Positions 22,081-37,713 of a stretch of DNA of 64,000 nt are shown piece by piece. The position numbers were made by a program, and so were the translations under genes. The stretch is from the NCBI GenBank assembly GCA_003290165.1, contig QNQO01000558.1, positions 186,001 through 250,000 of the forward strand, written 5' to 3'. The first letter of the stretch is position 1. Each line of letters opens with the position of its first letter. Origin of the DNA: Berberis thunbergii (Eukaryota > Streptophyta > Magnoliopsida > Ranunculales > Berberidaceae). The notes under the pieces were generated by a model. It was not told the origin of the DNA. It was given only the letters and a program-made list of their open reading frames with translations, and ran no database searches.

Positions 22081-25000
22081 TTATGTAAAATTACTAAAGT
22101 ATTAGAAATTTTTTTTGATGAAAAATATATAAATCTTGTCCAGCGATGTTATTGAAATGCAATTTAAGATTAATATACATCACTTTTGAAATAATAATAT
22201 AAATCTCTAAGCTATTATACACTTGATAGTTAGCTTTATTTAGCATTAAAGATAATAATATTATTGTAAAAAGTGTTATTTAAAATAGTTAAACAAAGTT
22301 GACCAACTATACATAAAATATATGTTGTTTATATTTTCAAACAACATTTTGTTATCGTCCTAATTTTTTTTTCCGACAAACTAATTGTTTAGAAAATGAG
22401 TCTTAGCCATATCACCATTGTGATTAAAAAAAATAAAAAAAACACAGTTGTTAATTATCACAAAAATGTCATTTATATAACCGCAACCACAACATTTATT
22501 TTCTTATTTCGTACTTTTGTGGTAAAAGAAATATTTTAATGTAAATTGAAAATGCCTAATGATGATGAAATGAAAAACTAATGAATGAAAAAAAAATTTG
22601 CTTTTAAAAAACATTATAATGAACTTAGATTATAACTTCTTCGACCAAACTAATAAAGTTTTGAAATTTATTTCAGTACCTATAAAGATTACCTAAACCA
22701 AACATAAAATATTATTAGAAGACATAAATATTCTGTTTTAATCACCAAAAAACTTGACAAGCTAAATATGAAATATTCATTATATACGATTTCAAGAAAA
22801 TGAATAGATAATAAATGGAATAATACTAGTTCTTTAAGGAAATTTTACATTTGTAAAAAAAACATTTATTATGGTTATCCGTAATTAATATTTTCTACAT
22901 AACTGGTGCTATCTATTTTCTAGAAGGTGAAAATCTGATTTTTAGTTTTTTTTTCTTGAAGATATTTAAAACACTTGGTCCAATCAGTTATGAAACTCAA
23001 ACATGTTTATGAAAATTTAAGGGATATCGACAAAAAATTTATAAATTTTTTTACTAAAATGTTTATTATAAATTTTCAACAATTCCTTAATAGTGTAATT
23101 ATAATGATATAAAGAAACCATTCGATTCTCAATACGATTATAGTCTAATAAGTAGAGAGATTTGCCTATCTCCTCTATAATTTTTTAAAATTAAGAATCA
23201 GTAATTTTCCTTACACTGTAAAAACTGTCCGATAAATGTGTAGTATATCTCTAAACTTTTCAGATTGAGAAGCCTGTCTGTTAGAATATATTATGGTATT
23301 CATGTTTTAATCTAAATATTTTTTAAAATTCATAGAAGCAAACTTATCCATTTTAATAAAAAAGATAAATTTTATATTTGCATGGTTTATTGGAAAAAAA
23401 AAATTTTGGCAATAGTAATTTGCAGTGATATTCTTATGGCCTTTCATTTTTTTTATCGTTTAATCAAGTATATTCTTGCCTTCCTAATGATAGGGATATG
23501 GAAGCATAGAAATAGACTTCAAGAAAAAGTTTGTTCCTCCATACAAAAATCACTCTTCTCCACCTAAAATTATTTTTGAAATTTTATGTAATATATTTCT
23601 AAAAATCTATATATACTTACATGCTAAACTGCCCAATTCCTACGAGATGATTTAAGAAGTGTAAAAAGTGATAATTTGTTTCATCATTATAATAAACTTA
23701 GATAAGAACTTGTTCGACCCCTGAGCTTTTAAAGTTATTCCGAAATATAAAAAAGTCACCTGAAACAATTAAAAAATATTAGTAGAATACATAAGATTTT
23801 GCTTAAAAAACCAAAATACTTGAAAAGATCTATAATGTATATATATAAAGGAAGAAAAAAAATTATCTAATATTTTATTCAACTTTTAATGAGAATTATT
23901 TTAATTAAAGAAAAACTTAAAAGGTTATCATATATGCTTACAATAAACTTCGGGAAAAATGTATAAAACCTAGTTTCCAACTAAACCTTGTTTGCATGAT
24001 AGCTAATATGGGTAAACATATTTTGGATTAAGAGAAACAAATCTTTAACATTGTTATTGTTAAGCGTAACATTTAATATTCCATTTGAATCATTTTAATA
24101 TTTACTTAGATATTTTTATTTTCTAATATATTAATTCATTTTCTCTATTTCTTAATAGGGTTGTTTATACTTTTTAAAAAAACTACCATATACAATTGTC
24201 CCTTAATAAATTATAATTGTTTTTGAAAATTTATATAACATATTTCTGAACATATTAGACTACCCAGTTCCTTCGAGATGATTAAAGAAAGATAAAAAAT
24301 GATAATTTGTTTAATCATTATAATAAACTTGGATAAGAATTTATTCGATCCCTTAAGCTTTTAAAGTTATTCCAAACCTTAAAAAGTTACCGGAAACAAT
24401 TTTAAAAATATTAATAGAAGACGTAAAATTTTGTTGCAATCACCAAAAAACTTGACAAGCTCGATATATACGATTTAAATCAAATAAATAAATAATAAAT
24501 GGGATGATAATAGTTCCTTAAAAATATTTACCTTTAAAAGCAAAATATTTATGAGGTATTTATCGTAATCAATATTGAAGCACAAAAATAAACTTCAACG
24601 AAAAAGTTTGTTTCTACATAAAAAGTCACTCCTCTCCACCTAAAATTATTTTTGAAATTTTACAAAACATATTTTTTAAAGTTTATAGATACTTAAATGA
24701 TAAATTGCCCAATTCCTGCGAGATTATTTAAGAAATATAAAAAGTGATAATTTGTTTCATCATTATAATAAACTTGGATAAAAACTTGGTCGACCCCTCA
24801 AGCTTTGAAAGTTATTCCAAAACCTAAAAAAGTCATCTAAAACAATTAGAAAAATATTAGTTGAATACATAAGATTTTGTTTCAATCACAATAAAACTTA
24901 ACAAACTCTATAGTATATATATATAAAGTTAGAAAACAATTATCAAGTATTTCATTCAACTTTTGATGATAATTATTTTAAGTTAAGAAGAACTTAACAG

Positions 25001-26344
25001 GTTATCATATATGCTTATGACAAATTTAGGATAAAATGTAGAAAACCTAGTTTACAACTGAACCTAGTTGCATTATAGCTAAATAGCTAAATATATTTTG
25101 CATTAAGCGAAACAAATTTTAAACATTGTTATTGTAAGGCGTAACATTTAATCTTTCATTTTAATCATTTTATAATTACTCATATATTCTTTATTTTCTA
25201 CTATAGCAATTCAATTTTGCTCTATTTTTTAATTGGACTGTCATAATTCTTAAAAAAACTACCTTATACAATTGTCTCTTAAAATTTCTTTCTAATTAAA
25301 TTACGCAATTAGTAGGTCCAAATATTCTCGAGAGCTACATTTCTCCTAAAAGGTAGAGTGGTAGAACACAATTTCTCTAACAAATCAAGATAATGACTAA
25401 AATAAATTAAAATTGTTTTTGAAATTTTATATAACATATTTCTGAACATATTATACTACCCATTTCCTTCGAGATAATCCAAGACAGATACAAAATGATA
25501 ATTTGTTTAATCATTATAATGAACTTGGATAAGAATTTATTCGATCCCTCAAGTTTTTAAAGTTATTCCAAAATCTAAAAAAGTTACCTGGAACAATTTA
25601 AAAATTATTAATAGAAGACGTAAAATTTTGTTTCAATCACCAAAAAACTTGAAAAGCTCGATATATACGATTTAAAGAAATAAATAAATAATAAATTGGA
25701 TGATAATAGTTCCTTAAAAAAAATTTATCTTTGAAAGCAAAAATATTTATTAAGAGTTTTTCGTAATCAATATTTTCTACATAATTAGTTCTCTCATTTT
25801 TCCCTAACCATTTCTTATTTTGTACTCTCAACTTTAACTGTTTACATCTTGTTTATGATTAAAATATTTGAGCGGGAAAATTTGATTTTTACATTTATGT
25901 TCTTGAAGATCTTTACAACCCTTGATTAAATCAATTATGAAACTTAAGTTTTTTCTAAAATCTAAGGTGATTTGATAAAAAAAGTACTATAAAACTTATA
26001 ATAATTTTCTAAAGGTTTTCAAGGGTCTCATCATATTAATCCAACAAAATCATTCGAACCTCAATATGATAATAGTCAAATAAGTAAAGAGATTTGGTTA
26101 TATCCTTTATAATTTTTGTAAATTGAGAATCGATAATTTCGCCTTACATTGTAAAAACTGTCCGATGAAATCTAGTGTATTTCCAAATTTTTTAGATGTA
26201 GAAGCCTTTTTGTTAGAATATCTTATGGTATTTTTGTTTTCATCTAAATATTTCTAAAAACTCTTATACGCAAACTCATCCATCTTAATAAGAAAGAGAT
26301 TATACCAATAAAATAAGAGATTTTACATTTATAAAATTTTTAAG
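22081..26344 (-). repeat. Array block 5 (P type)
   Basis: Contents are X (about 22,300-22,550), the P signature TTAAAACACTTGGTCCAATC (22,966), M (23,348 backwards), B, A (about 23,916-24,089), then further B, C and A copies (A about 24,995-25,170), an open C (25,737-25,831) and the second M type (about 26,280). The A copies carry stops or indels. Confidence 0.6.
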
Positions 26345-26995
26345 CATGTAGATAAATATATTGTAGTTATTATGTATCAGTTAGATAACTATCAATTAGA
26401 TAAGTATCAGTTGGGTAGATCCGTATCGGTTATTGTGTATCAATTAGGTATATAAGTATTAGTTATTGTGTATCATGTAGATGAGAATTAGTTAGATGAA
26501 TAAGTTTCAGTTAAATGAGTATCATTTAGGTAAATGATTATCAGTTATATAGATAAGTATTAGTTAAATAAGTATCAAATAAGTAGATTAGTATCAAATA
26601 GATAAATAAGTATCAGTTAGGTAGATGATTATTAGTTATTATAGATGAGTATAAGTTATTGTATCAGTTAGGTAGATATGTATCATTCATTGTATAAGTT
26701 ATTATATCAGTTAAGTAGATGTGTATTATTTATTGTATAAGTTATTATATAAGTATCAGTTATTGTATTAGTATCAGTTTGGTATATGAGTATTACTTAT
26801 TATATGAATATTTGTAAGTAAATGAGTTTCAGTTATGTAGATAAGTATCAGTTATTATAAATATATATCAGTTTGGTAGATGAGTAACGGTTAGGTAAAT
26901 GAGTATCAATTATTGTGTATTAGTTAGGTATATGAGTATTACTTATTGCATATTATGTAGATAAGTATCCGTTAAACAATGAGTATCAGTTATTA
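26345..26995. repeat. Minisatellite tract 6
   Basis: The tract starts at GCATGTAGATAAATAT. The usual TTTTGGTTGACAG lead-in is missing, which marks a small deletion at its left border. Confidence 0.85.
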
Positions 26996-29418
26996 TGAAA
27001 AATTACTAATGTATTACAAAAAAAAAAAAAAATGATAAAAAATGTATACATCTTGTCCTGCGATGTTATTGAAATGAAATTTAAGATTAATATACATCAC
27101 TTTTGAGATAACAATATAAATCTCTAAGTTATTATACACCTGATAGCTAGTTTTATTTAGCATTAAAGATAATAATATTGTTGTAAAAAGTGTTATTTAA
27201 AATAGTTAAACAAAGTTGACCAACTATATATAAAATATATGTTGTTTATATTTTCAAACAACAATTTGTGATCGTCCCGATTTTTTTTTTCAGGCAAACT
27301 AATTGTTGAGAAAATGAGTCTTAGCCATATCACCATTGTGATTAAAAAAAATAACAAAAACAAAGTTGTTAATTATCACAAAAATGTCATTTATGAAACC
27401 GCAACCACAACATTTATTTTCTTATTTTGTACTTTTGTGGTTAAAGAAATATTTTAATGTAAATTGAAAATGCCTAATGAAGATGAAATGAAAAACTAAT
27501 GAATGAAAAAAAAATTCTTTTAAAAAACATTATAATCAACTTAGATTAGAACTTTTTCGACCAAACTACTAAAGTTTTGAAATTTATTTCAGGACCTATA
27601 AAGATTACCTCAACCAAAAATAAAATATTATTATAAGACATAAATATTCTGTTTCAATTACCAAAAAACTTGACAAGCTAAATATAAAATATTCATTATA
27701 TACGATTTAAAGAAAATGAATAGATAATAAATGGGATGATACTAGTTCTTTAAGGAAATTTTACATTTGTAAAAAAAAAACATTCATTATGGCTATCCGT
27801 AATTAATATTTTCTACATAACTGGTGCTATCTATTTTCTAGAAGGTGAAAAATCTGATTTTTAGTTTTTTTTTTCTTAAAATATTTACAACACTTGGTCA
27901 AATCAGTTATGAAACTCAAACAAGTTTATGAAAATTTAAGGGATCTTGACAAAAAAGAATTACTAAAATGTTTATTATAAATTTTCAACAATTCCTTAAT
28001 GGTGTAATTATACTGATATAAAGAAACCATTCGATTCTCAATACGATTATAGTCTAATAAGTAGAGAGATTTGCCTATATCTTCGATAATTTTTTAAAAT
28101 TAAGAATCAGTTATTTTCCTAACACTGTAAATATTGTCCGATAAATGTTTAGTGTATTTTTAAACTTTAGTTTTAGAAGTATGTCTGTTAGAATATGTTA
28201 TGGTATTCATGTTTTCATCTAAATATTTCTCAAAATTTATATAAGTAAACTTATCCATTTTAATAAAAATAAAAAAATTATATTTGCATGATTTATTGGA
28301 AAAAAATTTGGCTATAGTAATTTGCAGTGATATTCTAATTGCCTTTCATGTTTTATCGTTTAATCAAGTATATTTTTGCCTTCCTAATGATAGGGGAAAA
28401 TATGTCCACGATGTTGAAATGTTGTGAAGCTAATGAGAATTTTGAATACATATAAGATATGGAAGCATAGAAATAAAATTCAACGAAAAAGTATGTTTTT
28501 CCATATAAAAGTCACTCTTCTCTACCTAATATTATTTTTAAAATTTTATGTAATATATTTCTTAAAATCTATATATATACTTACATGCTAAAATGCCCAA
28601 TTCCTACAAGATGATTCAAGAAGTATACGAAGTGATAATTTGTTTCATCATTATAATAAACTTAAATAAGAACTTGTTCGACCCCTAAGCTTTTAAAGTT
28701 ATTCCAAAACCTAAAAAAATTAACTAAAACAATTAAAAAAATATTAGTATAATAAATAAGATTTTGTGTAAATCACCAAAAAACTTTACAATATCTATAA
28801 TGTATATATATAAAGCTAGAAAACAATTATCAAGTATTTCATTCAATTTTTAATTAGAATTATTTTAATTAAAGAAAAACTTACCAGGTTATCATATATG
28901 CTTACATCAAACTTTGAGAACAATGTATAAAACCTAGTTTCCAACTGAACCTTGGTTGCATGATAGTTAACATTGCTAAGTATATTTTGCATTAAGCGAA
29001 ACAAATCTTCAACATTCTTATTTTAAGGCGTAACATTTAATCTCACATTTAAATCATTTTAATATTTACTAAGATATTCTTTATTTTCTAATATGATAAT
29101 AGTTAAATAAGTAAAGAGATTTGGTTATATCCTTTATAATTTTTGTAAATTGAGAATCGATAATTTTGCCTTACATTGTAAAAACTGTCTGATGAAGTCT
29201 AGTGTATTTCCAAATTTTTTAGATGTAGAAGCCTTTTTTTAGAATATGTTATGGTATTTTTGTTTTTATCTAAATATTTCTAAAAACTCTTATACGCAAA
29301 CTTATCCATCTTAATGAGAAAGAGATTATACCAATGAAATAAGAGATTTTAGCTTTATAAAAATTTTAAGCTTTGGTTTTCTAGCTAAATTGTTTTATTA
29401 TGTCTATATTTTGGTTGA
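26996..29418 (-). repeat. Array block 6 (Q type)
   Basis: Contents are X (about 27,220-27,470), the Q signature (27,884), M (28,253 backwards), B, A (about 28,885-29,055) and the second M type (29,305 backwards). The A copy joins directly to M at about 29,096 (TTCTAATATGATAATAG), removing the modules that normally lie between. Confidence 0.6.
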
Positions 29419-30115
29419 CAGTTAGGTAGATAAATATCAGGTATTAATTGTTTACAATTAATGGAGTAACATGTAGATAAATATCTCGTAGTTAATATGT
29501 ATCAGTTAGATAACTATCAATTAGATAAGTATCAGTTGGGTAAATGCGTATCAGCTATTGTGTATCAATTATTATTAGTTATTGTTTATCATGTAGATGA
29601 GAATTAGTTAGATGAATAAGTTTCAGTTAAATGAGTATCATTTAGGTAAATGATTATCAGTTATATAAATAAGTATTAGTTAAATAAGTATCAAATAGGT
29701 AGATTAGTATCAAATAGATAAATAAGTATCAGTTAGGTAGATTATTATTAGTTATTATAGATGAGTATAAGTTATTGTATCAGTTAGGTAGATATGTATC
29801 ACTCATTGTACAAGTTATTATATCAGTTAGGTAGATGTGTATTATTTATTGTATAAGTTATTATATTAGTACCAGTTAGGTATATGAGTATCACTTATTA
29901 TATGAATATTTGTAAGTAAATTAGTTTCAGTTATGTAGATAAGTATAAGTTATTGTTGATTAGTATCCGCTATTGTAAATATATATCAGTTCGGTAGATG
30001 AGTAACGGTTAGGTAAATGAGTATCAATTATTATGTATTAGTTAGGTATATGAGTATTAGTTATTGCATATTATGTAGATAAGTATCCGTTAACCAATAA
30101 GTATAAGATAGTTAT
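29419..30115. repeat. Minisatellite tract 7
   Basis: Its unit order closely follows tract 5 and the surviving part of tract 9. Confidence 0.85.
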
Positions 30116-33100
30116 TATGTAAAATTACTAAAGCATTACAATTTTTTTTTTTTGATGAAAAATGTATAAATCTTGTCCTGCGATGTTATTGAAATACAAT
30201 TTAAGATTAATATACATCAATTTAGAGATAATAATATAAATCTCTAAGCTATTATACACCTGATAGTTGGCTTTATTTAGCATTAAAGATAATAATATTG
30301 TTGTAAAAAGTGTTATTTAAAATAATTAAAAAAAGTTGACCAACTATACATAAAATATATGTTGTTTATATTTTCAAACAACATTTTGTTATCGTCCCAA
30401 TTTTTTTTTTCCGGCAAACTAATTGTTGAGAAAATGAGTCTTAGCCATATCACCATTGTAATTAAAAAAACTAACAAAAACACAGTAGTTAATTATCACA
30501 AAAATGTCATTTATATAACCGCAACCAAAACATTTATTTTCTTATTTCGTACTTTTGTGGTAAAAGAAATATTTTAATGTAAATTGAAAATGCCTAATGA
30601 TGATGAAATGAAAAACTAATGAATGAAAAAAAAAATTTGCTTTTAAAAAACATTATGATGAACTTAGATTAGAACTTTTTCGACCAAACTACTAAAGTTT
30701 TGAAATTAATTTCAGTACCTATAAAGATTACAAAAACAAAACATAAAATATTATTAGAAGACATAAATATTCTGTTTCAATTACCAAAAAATTTGACAAG
30801 CTAAATATTAAATATTCATTATATACGATTTAAAAAAAATGAATAGATAAAATATGGAATAATACTAGTTCTTTAAGAAAATTTTACATTTGTAAAAAAA
30901 AACATTTATTATGGCTATCCGTAATTAATATTTTCTACATAACTGGTGCTATCTATTTTCTGGAAGGTGAAAATCTGATTTTTAGTTTTTTTTTCTTGAA
31001 GATATTTAAAACACTTGGTCCAATCAGTAATTAAACTCAAACATGTTTATGAAAATTTAAGGGATCTTGACAAAAAATTTATAATTTTTTTTTACTAAAA
31101 TGTTTATTAAAAATTTTCAACAGTTCCTTAATGGTGTAATTATAATGATATAAAGAAACCATTCGATTCTCAATACGATTATAGTCTAATAAGTAGATAG
31201 ATTTGCCTATCTCCTCTATAATTTTTTAAAATTAAGAATCAGTAATTTTCCTGACACTGTAAAAACTGTCCGATAAATGTCTAGTATATCTCTAAACTTT
31301 TCAGATTGAGAAGTCTGTCTGTTAGAATATATTATGGTATTCATGTTTTCATCTAAATATTTTTTAAAATTCATAGAAGCAAACTTATCCATTTTAATAA
31401 AAAAGATAAATTTTATATATGCATGATTTATTGGAAATTTTTTTTTGGCCATAGTAATTTGCAGTAAGTTCTCATAGCCTTTCATTTTTTTTATCGTTTA
31501 ATCAAGTATATTCTTGCCTTCCTAATGACAGGGGAAAATATGTGCATGATGTTGAAATATTGTGAAGCTGTTGAGAATTTTGAATACTTATATGGATATA
31601 GAAGCATAGAAATAGACTTCAACGAAAAGTTTGTTCCTTCCATACAAAAGTCACTCATCTCCACCTAAAATTATTTTTGAAATTTTAAGTAATATATTTC
31701 TGAAAATCTATATATACTTACATGCTAAACTGCCCAATTCCTACGAGATAATTTAAGAAGTATATAAAGTGATAATTTGTTTCATCATTATAATAAACTT
31801 AGATAAAAACTTGTTCAACCATTAAGCTTTTAAAGTTATTTCGAAACCTAAAAAAGTCACCTGATACAATTAAAAAAATATTAGTAGAATACATAAGATT
31901 TTGTTTAAAAAACCAAAATACTTAAAAAGATCTGTAATGTATATATATAAAGCTAGAAAAAATTTATCTAATATTTCATTCAAATTTTGATGAGAATTAT
32001 TTTAGTTAAAGAAAAACTTACCAGGTTATCCTATATGCTTACAGCAAACTTCGGGAACAATGTATAAAACCTAATTTCCAACTGAACCTTGGTTGCATGA
32101 TAGCTAATATAGGTAAACATATTTTGCATTAAGACTTTGTTTCAATCACCAAAAAACTTAACAAGCTCAATAGATTATATTTATTATATATGATTTAAAT
32201 CAAATAAATAAATAATAAATGGGATGATAATAGTTCCTTAAAAAATATTTACCTTTAAAAGCAAAAATATTTATGAGGGATTTTTCGTAATCAATATTGA
32301 AGCACAAAAATAAACTTTAACGAAAAAGTTTGTTTCTACATAAAAAGTCACTCCTCTCCACCTAAAATTATTTTTGAAATTTTACAAAACATATTTTTTA
32401 AAGTTTATAGATACTTAAATGATAAACTGCCCAATTCCTGTGAGATTATTTAAGAAGTATACAAAGTGATAATTTGTTTCATCATTATAATAAACTTGGA
32501 TAAAAACTTGTTCGACCCCTCAAACTTTGAAAGTTATTCCAAAACCTAAAAAAGTCATCTAAAACAATTAGAAAAATATTAGTGGAATACATAAGATTTT
32601 GTTTCAATCACTATAAAACTTAACAAACTCTATAGTATATATATATAAAGTTAGAAAACTTAACAAACTCTATAACAATTCAATTTTGCTCTATTTCTTA
32701 ATTGGACTGTTATAACTCTTAAAAAAAACTACCTTATACAATTGTCTCTTAAAATTTCTTTCCAATTAAATTACGCAATTAGTAGGTCCAAATATTCTCG
32801 AGAGCTACATTCCTCTTAAAAGGTAGAGTGGTAGAACACAATTTCTCTAACAAATCAAGATAATGACTAAAATAAATTAAAATTGTTTTTGAAATTTTAT
32901 ATAACATATTTCTAAACATATTAGACTACCAAGTTCCTTCGAGATGATTCAAGAAAAATAGAAAATGATAATTTTTTAATCATTATAATGAACTTGGATA
33001 AGAATTTATTCGGTCCCTCAAGTTTTTAAAGTTATTCTAAAATCTAAAAAAGTTACCTGGAACAATTTAAAAATTATTAATAGAAGACGTAAATTTTGTT

Positions 33101-33774
33101 TCAATCACCAAAAAACTTGACAAGCTTGATATATACGATTTAAAGAAATAAATAAATAATAAATATTTATACTCAAGCTTGTTTCAATCACGTAAAATTT
33201 TCCTTAACCATTTCTTATTTTGTACTCTCAACTTTAACTGTTTACATCTTGTTTATGATTAAAATATTTGAGCGGGAAAATTTGATTTTTACATTTATTT
33301 TCTTGAAGATCTTTACAACCCTTAATCAAATCAATCATGAAACTTAAGTTTTTTCTAAAATCTAAGGGGATTTTGACAAAAAAAAAGTACTATAAAACTT
33401 ATAATAATTTTCTAAAGGTTTCAAGGGACAAAATCATTCGAACCTCAATATGATAATAGTCAAATAAGTAAAGAGATTTGGTTATATCCTTTATAATTTT
33501 TGTAAATTGAGAATCGATAATTTTGCTTTACATTGTAAAAATTGTCCGATGAAGTTTAGTGTATTTTCAAATTTTTTAGATGTAGAAGCATTTTTGTTAG
33601 AATATGTTATGGTATTTTTGTTTTCATCTAAATATTTCTGAAAACTCTTATACGTAAACTCATCCATTTTAATGAGAAAGAGATTATACCAATGAAATAA
33701 GAGATTTTACCTTTATAAAATTTTAAGCTTTGGTTTTCTAGCTAAATTATTTTATTATGTCCATATTTTGGTTG
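30116..33774 (-). repeat. Array block 7 (P type)
   Basis: Contents are X (about 30,340-30,590), the P signature (31,001), M with an 89-codon open frame (31,216-31,485), a leader module, B and an A truncated near 32,130. C and B pieces follow, with an internal deletion at about 32,655 where AGAAAACTTAACAAACTC repeats. Another broken join lies near 33,165, then the second M type. Shared variants tie this block to block 9. Confidence 0.6.
31216..31392 (-). pseudogene. Open copy of exon-like module M
   Basis: From an ATG at 31,390-31,392 the minus strand reads M-D-K-F-A-S-M-N-F-K-K-Y-L-D-E-N and continues through Y-S-N-R-Q-T-S-Q-S-E-K-F to a stop at 31,216. The frame is also open a further 31 codons upstream. 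In the 22 copies of this module the ATG-GAT-(A/G)A(G/A)-TTT start is nearly always kept. Downstream a second frame (K-S-L-Y-L-L-D type) continues in many copies, which suggests an ancestral frameshift or splice. The protein family is not recognised. Confidence 0.45.
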
Positions 33775-34450
33775 ACAGTTAGGTAGATAAATATCAGGTA
33801 TTAGTTGTATACAATTACTAAAGTAACATGTAGATAAATATCGCGTAGTTATTATGTATCAGTTAGATAACTATAAATTAGATACTCAGCTGGGTAAATG
33901 CGTATCGGTTATTGTGTATCAATTAGGTATATAAGTATTAGTTATTGTGTATCATGTCGATGAGAATTAGTTAGATGAATAAGTTTCAGTTAAATGAGTA
34001 TCATTTAGGTAAATGATTATCAGTTATATAGATAAGTATTAGTTAAATAAGTATCAAATAGGTAGATTAATATCAAATAAATAAATAAGTATCAGTTAGG
34101 TAGATGATTATTACTTATTGTAGATGAGTATAAGTTATTGTATCAGTTAGGTAGATATTTATCATTCATTGTATAAGTTATTATATCAGTTAGGTACATG
34201 TGTATTATTTATTGTATAAGTTATTATATAAGTATCAGTTATTGTATTAGTATCAGTTTGGTATATGAGTATTACTTATTATATGAATATTTGTAAGTAA
34301 ATGAGTTTCAGTTATATAGATAATTATCAGTTATTGTAAATATATATCAGTTAGGTAAATGAGTATCAATTATTGTATATTAGTTAGGTATATGAGTATT
34401 AATTATTTCATATTATGTAGATAAGTATCCGTTAAACAATGAGTATCAGA
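33775..34450. repeat. Minisatellite tract 8
   Basis: Normal lead-in TTTTGGTTGACAG, then the standard mixture of 14-19-bp units. Confidence 0.85.
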
Positions 34451-37400
34451 TAGTTATTATGTAAAATTACTAAATTATTACAAAAAAAAATTGATGAAAA
34501 ATGTATACATCTTGTCCTGCGATGTTATTGAAATGCAATTTCAAATTAATATACATCACTTTTGAGATAATAATATAAATCTCTAAGTTATTATACTCCT
34601 GATAGCTAGCTTTATTTAGCATTAAAGATAATAATATTGTTGTAAAAAGTGTTATTTAAAATAGTTAAACAAAATTAACCAACTATACATAAAATATATG
34701 TTGTTTATATTTTCAAACATCATTTTGTGATCGTCCCGATTTTTTTTTCCGGCAAACTAATTGTTGAGAAAATGAGTCTTAGCCATATCACAATTGTGAT
34801 AAAAAAATAACTAATTATCACAAAATTTTCATTTATATAACCGCAACCACAACATTTATTTTCTTATTTTGTACTTTTGTGGTAAAAGAAATATTTTAAT
34901 GTAAATTGAAATGCCTAATGATGATGAAATGAAAAACTAATGAATGAAAAAAAAATTTGCTTTTAAAAAACATTATAATCAACTTAGATTTGAACATTTT
35001 CGACCAAATTACTAAAGTTTTAAAGAAAATGAATAGATAATAAATGGGATGATACTAATTATTTAAGGAAATTTTACATTTGTAAAAGAAAACATTTATT
35101 ATGGCAATCCGTAATTAATATTTACTACATAACTAGTGCTATCTATTTTCTAAAATGTGAAAATCTGATTTTTCGTTTTTTTTTCTGGAAGATATTTACA
35201 ACACTTGGTTAAATCAGTTATGAAACTCAAACATGTTTATGAAAATTTAAGGGATCTTGACAATTTTTTTACTAAAATGTTTATTATAAATTTTAAACAA
35301 TTCCTTAATGGTGTAATTATACTGATATAAAGAAACCATTTGATTCTCAATACGATTATATTCTAATAAGTAGAGAGATTTGCCTATATCCTTTATAATT
35401 TTTTTAAATTAAGAATCAGTAATTTTCCTGACACTATTAAAACTGTCGGATAAATGTTTAGTGTATCTTTAAACTTTTTCAGATTGAGAAGTTTGTATGT
35501 TAGTATATGTTATGGTATTCATGTTTTCATCTAAATATTTTTCAAAATTCATATAAGCAAACTTATCCATTTTAATAAAAAAAAATTATATGTGAATGAT
35601 TTATTGGAAAAAAAAATTTGGCAATAGTAATTTGCAATGATATTCTCATTGCCTTCATGTTTTATCATTTAATCAAGTATATTTTTGCCTTCATAATGAT
35701 AGGGGAAAATATGTGCACGATGTTGAAATGTTGTAATGTTAATGAAAATTTTGAATACATATAAGATATGGAAGCATAGAAATAAATTTCAACGAAAAAG
35801 TTTGTTTTTCCATACAAAAGTCATTCCTCTCCACCTAATATTATTTTTAAATTTTATATAATATATTTCTGAAAATCTATATATATATACTTACATGCTA
35901 AAATGCCTAATTCCTGCGAGATGATTCAAGAAGTATACGAAGTGATAATTTGTTTCATCATTATAATAAACTTAAATAAGAACTTGTTCGACCCTTAAGC
36001 TTTTAAGTTATTCCAGAACCTAAAAAAGTTAACTGAAACAATTAAAAAAATATTAGTATAATAAATAAGAATTTTTGTAAATCACTAAAAAACTTTACAA
36101 GATCTATAATGTATATATATAAAGCTAGAAAACAATTATCAAGTATTTAATTCAACTTTTAATAAGAATTATTTTAATTAAAGAAAAACTTACCAGGTTA
36201 TCATATATGCTTACAACAAACTTTGAGAACAATGTATAAAACCTAGTTTTCAACTAGACATTGGTTGCATAATAGCTAACATTGCTAAGTATATTTGCAT
36301 TAAGCGAAACAAATCTTCAACATTCTTATTTTAAGGCGTAACATTTAATCTCCCATTTGAATCATTTTAATATTTACTAAGATATTCTTTATTTTCTAAT
36401 ATAGTAATTCATTTTTGCTCTATTTCTTAATTGAACTGTTTAGACCTCTTAAAAAACTACTCTATACAATTGTCATTTAAAATCTTATTCACGATTAAAT
36501 TACGCAGTGGCTAGGTGAAAAAATTCTCGAGAGCTATCCTCCTCCCACAACGTAAGGTGTTAAAAAAAATTCTCAAACAAATGAAAATAATAACTAAAAT
36601 AAATTAGAATTATATTTAAAATCTTATGGAACTTATTTTTGAATTTATAGATACATATATATTAGACCACCCAGTTCTTACGAGATGATACAAGACGGAT
36701 ACAAAGTGATAATTTGTTTCATCGTTATAATGAACTTAAATAAGAACTTATTCGACTCCTCAAGATTTAAAAGTTATTCCAGATCTTTAAAAAGTTACCA
36801 GTAACAATTTAAAAAATATTACTAGAAGAAGTAAGACTTTGTTTCAATTACCAAAAAAATTAACAAGCTCAATAGATTATATTTATTATATATGATTTAA
36901 TTAAAATAAATAAATAATAAATGGGATGTTAATTAAAAAAATTTACCTTTAAAAGCAAAAATATTTATGATGGATTTTTTCGTAATCAATATTGAAGCGC
37001 AAAAATAAACTTCAACGAAAAAGTTTGTTCCTACATAAAAAGTCACTCCTCTCCACCTAAAATTATTTTTGAAATTTTACAAAACATATTTTTCAAAATT
37101 TATAGATACTTAAATGATAAACTGCCCAATTCCTGCGAGATTATTTAAAAAGTATACAAAGTGATAATTTATTTCATCATTGTAATAAATTTGGATAAAA
37201 ACTTGATCGACCCCTCAAACTTTAAAAGTTATTCCAAAACCTAAAAAAGTCATCTAAAACAATTAGAAAAATATTAGTGGAATCAATTAGATTTTGTTTC
37301 AATCACAAAAAACTTAACAAACTCTATAGTATATATATCTAAAGTTAGAAAACAATTATCAAGTATTTCATTCAACTTTTGATGAGAATTATTTTAAGTT

Positions 37401-37713
37401 AAGAAGAACTTACCAGGTTATCATATATGCTTATAACAAATTTAGAGGAAAATGTATAAAACCTAGTTTACAATTGAACCTAGTTGCATTATGGCTAAAT
37501 GGCTAAATATATTTTGCATTAAGCGAAACAAATTTTAAACATTGTTATTGTAAGGCGTAACATTTAATCTTCCATTTTAATCATTTTATTATTACTCATA
37601 TATTTTTTATTTTCTACTATAGCAATTCAATTTTTCTCTACTTCTTAATTGGACTGTCATAATTCTTAAAAAAACTACCTTATACAATTGTCTTTTAAAA
37701 TTTCTTTCCAATT
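34451..37713 (-). repeat. Array block 8 (Q type)
   Basis: Contents are X (about 34,690-34,920, with a 20-base internal loss), the Q signature (35,196), M (35,570 backwards), B, A (about 36,195-36,365), C, B and a second A (about 37,410-37,580). The block then jumps straight into minisatellite at 37,714 without the usual M module. Confidence 0.6.

Noticed and set aside
30359..30577. Plus-strand 72-codon frame in module X (also 50,610-50,813)
   Set aside because: The same module also reads open on the minus strand, and the plus frame is rich in I, F, V and T as expected of AT-rich sequence. No basis to prefer it as coding.
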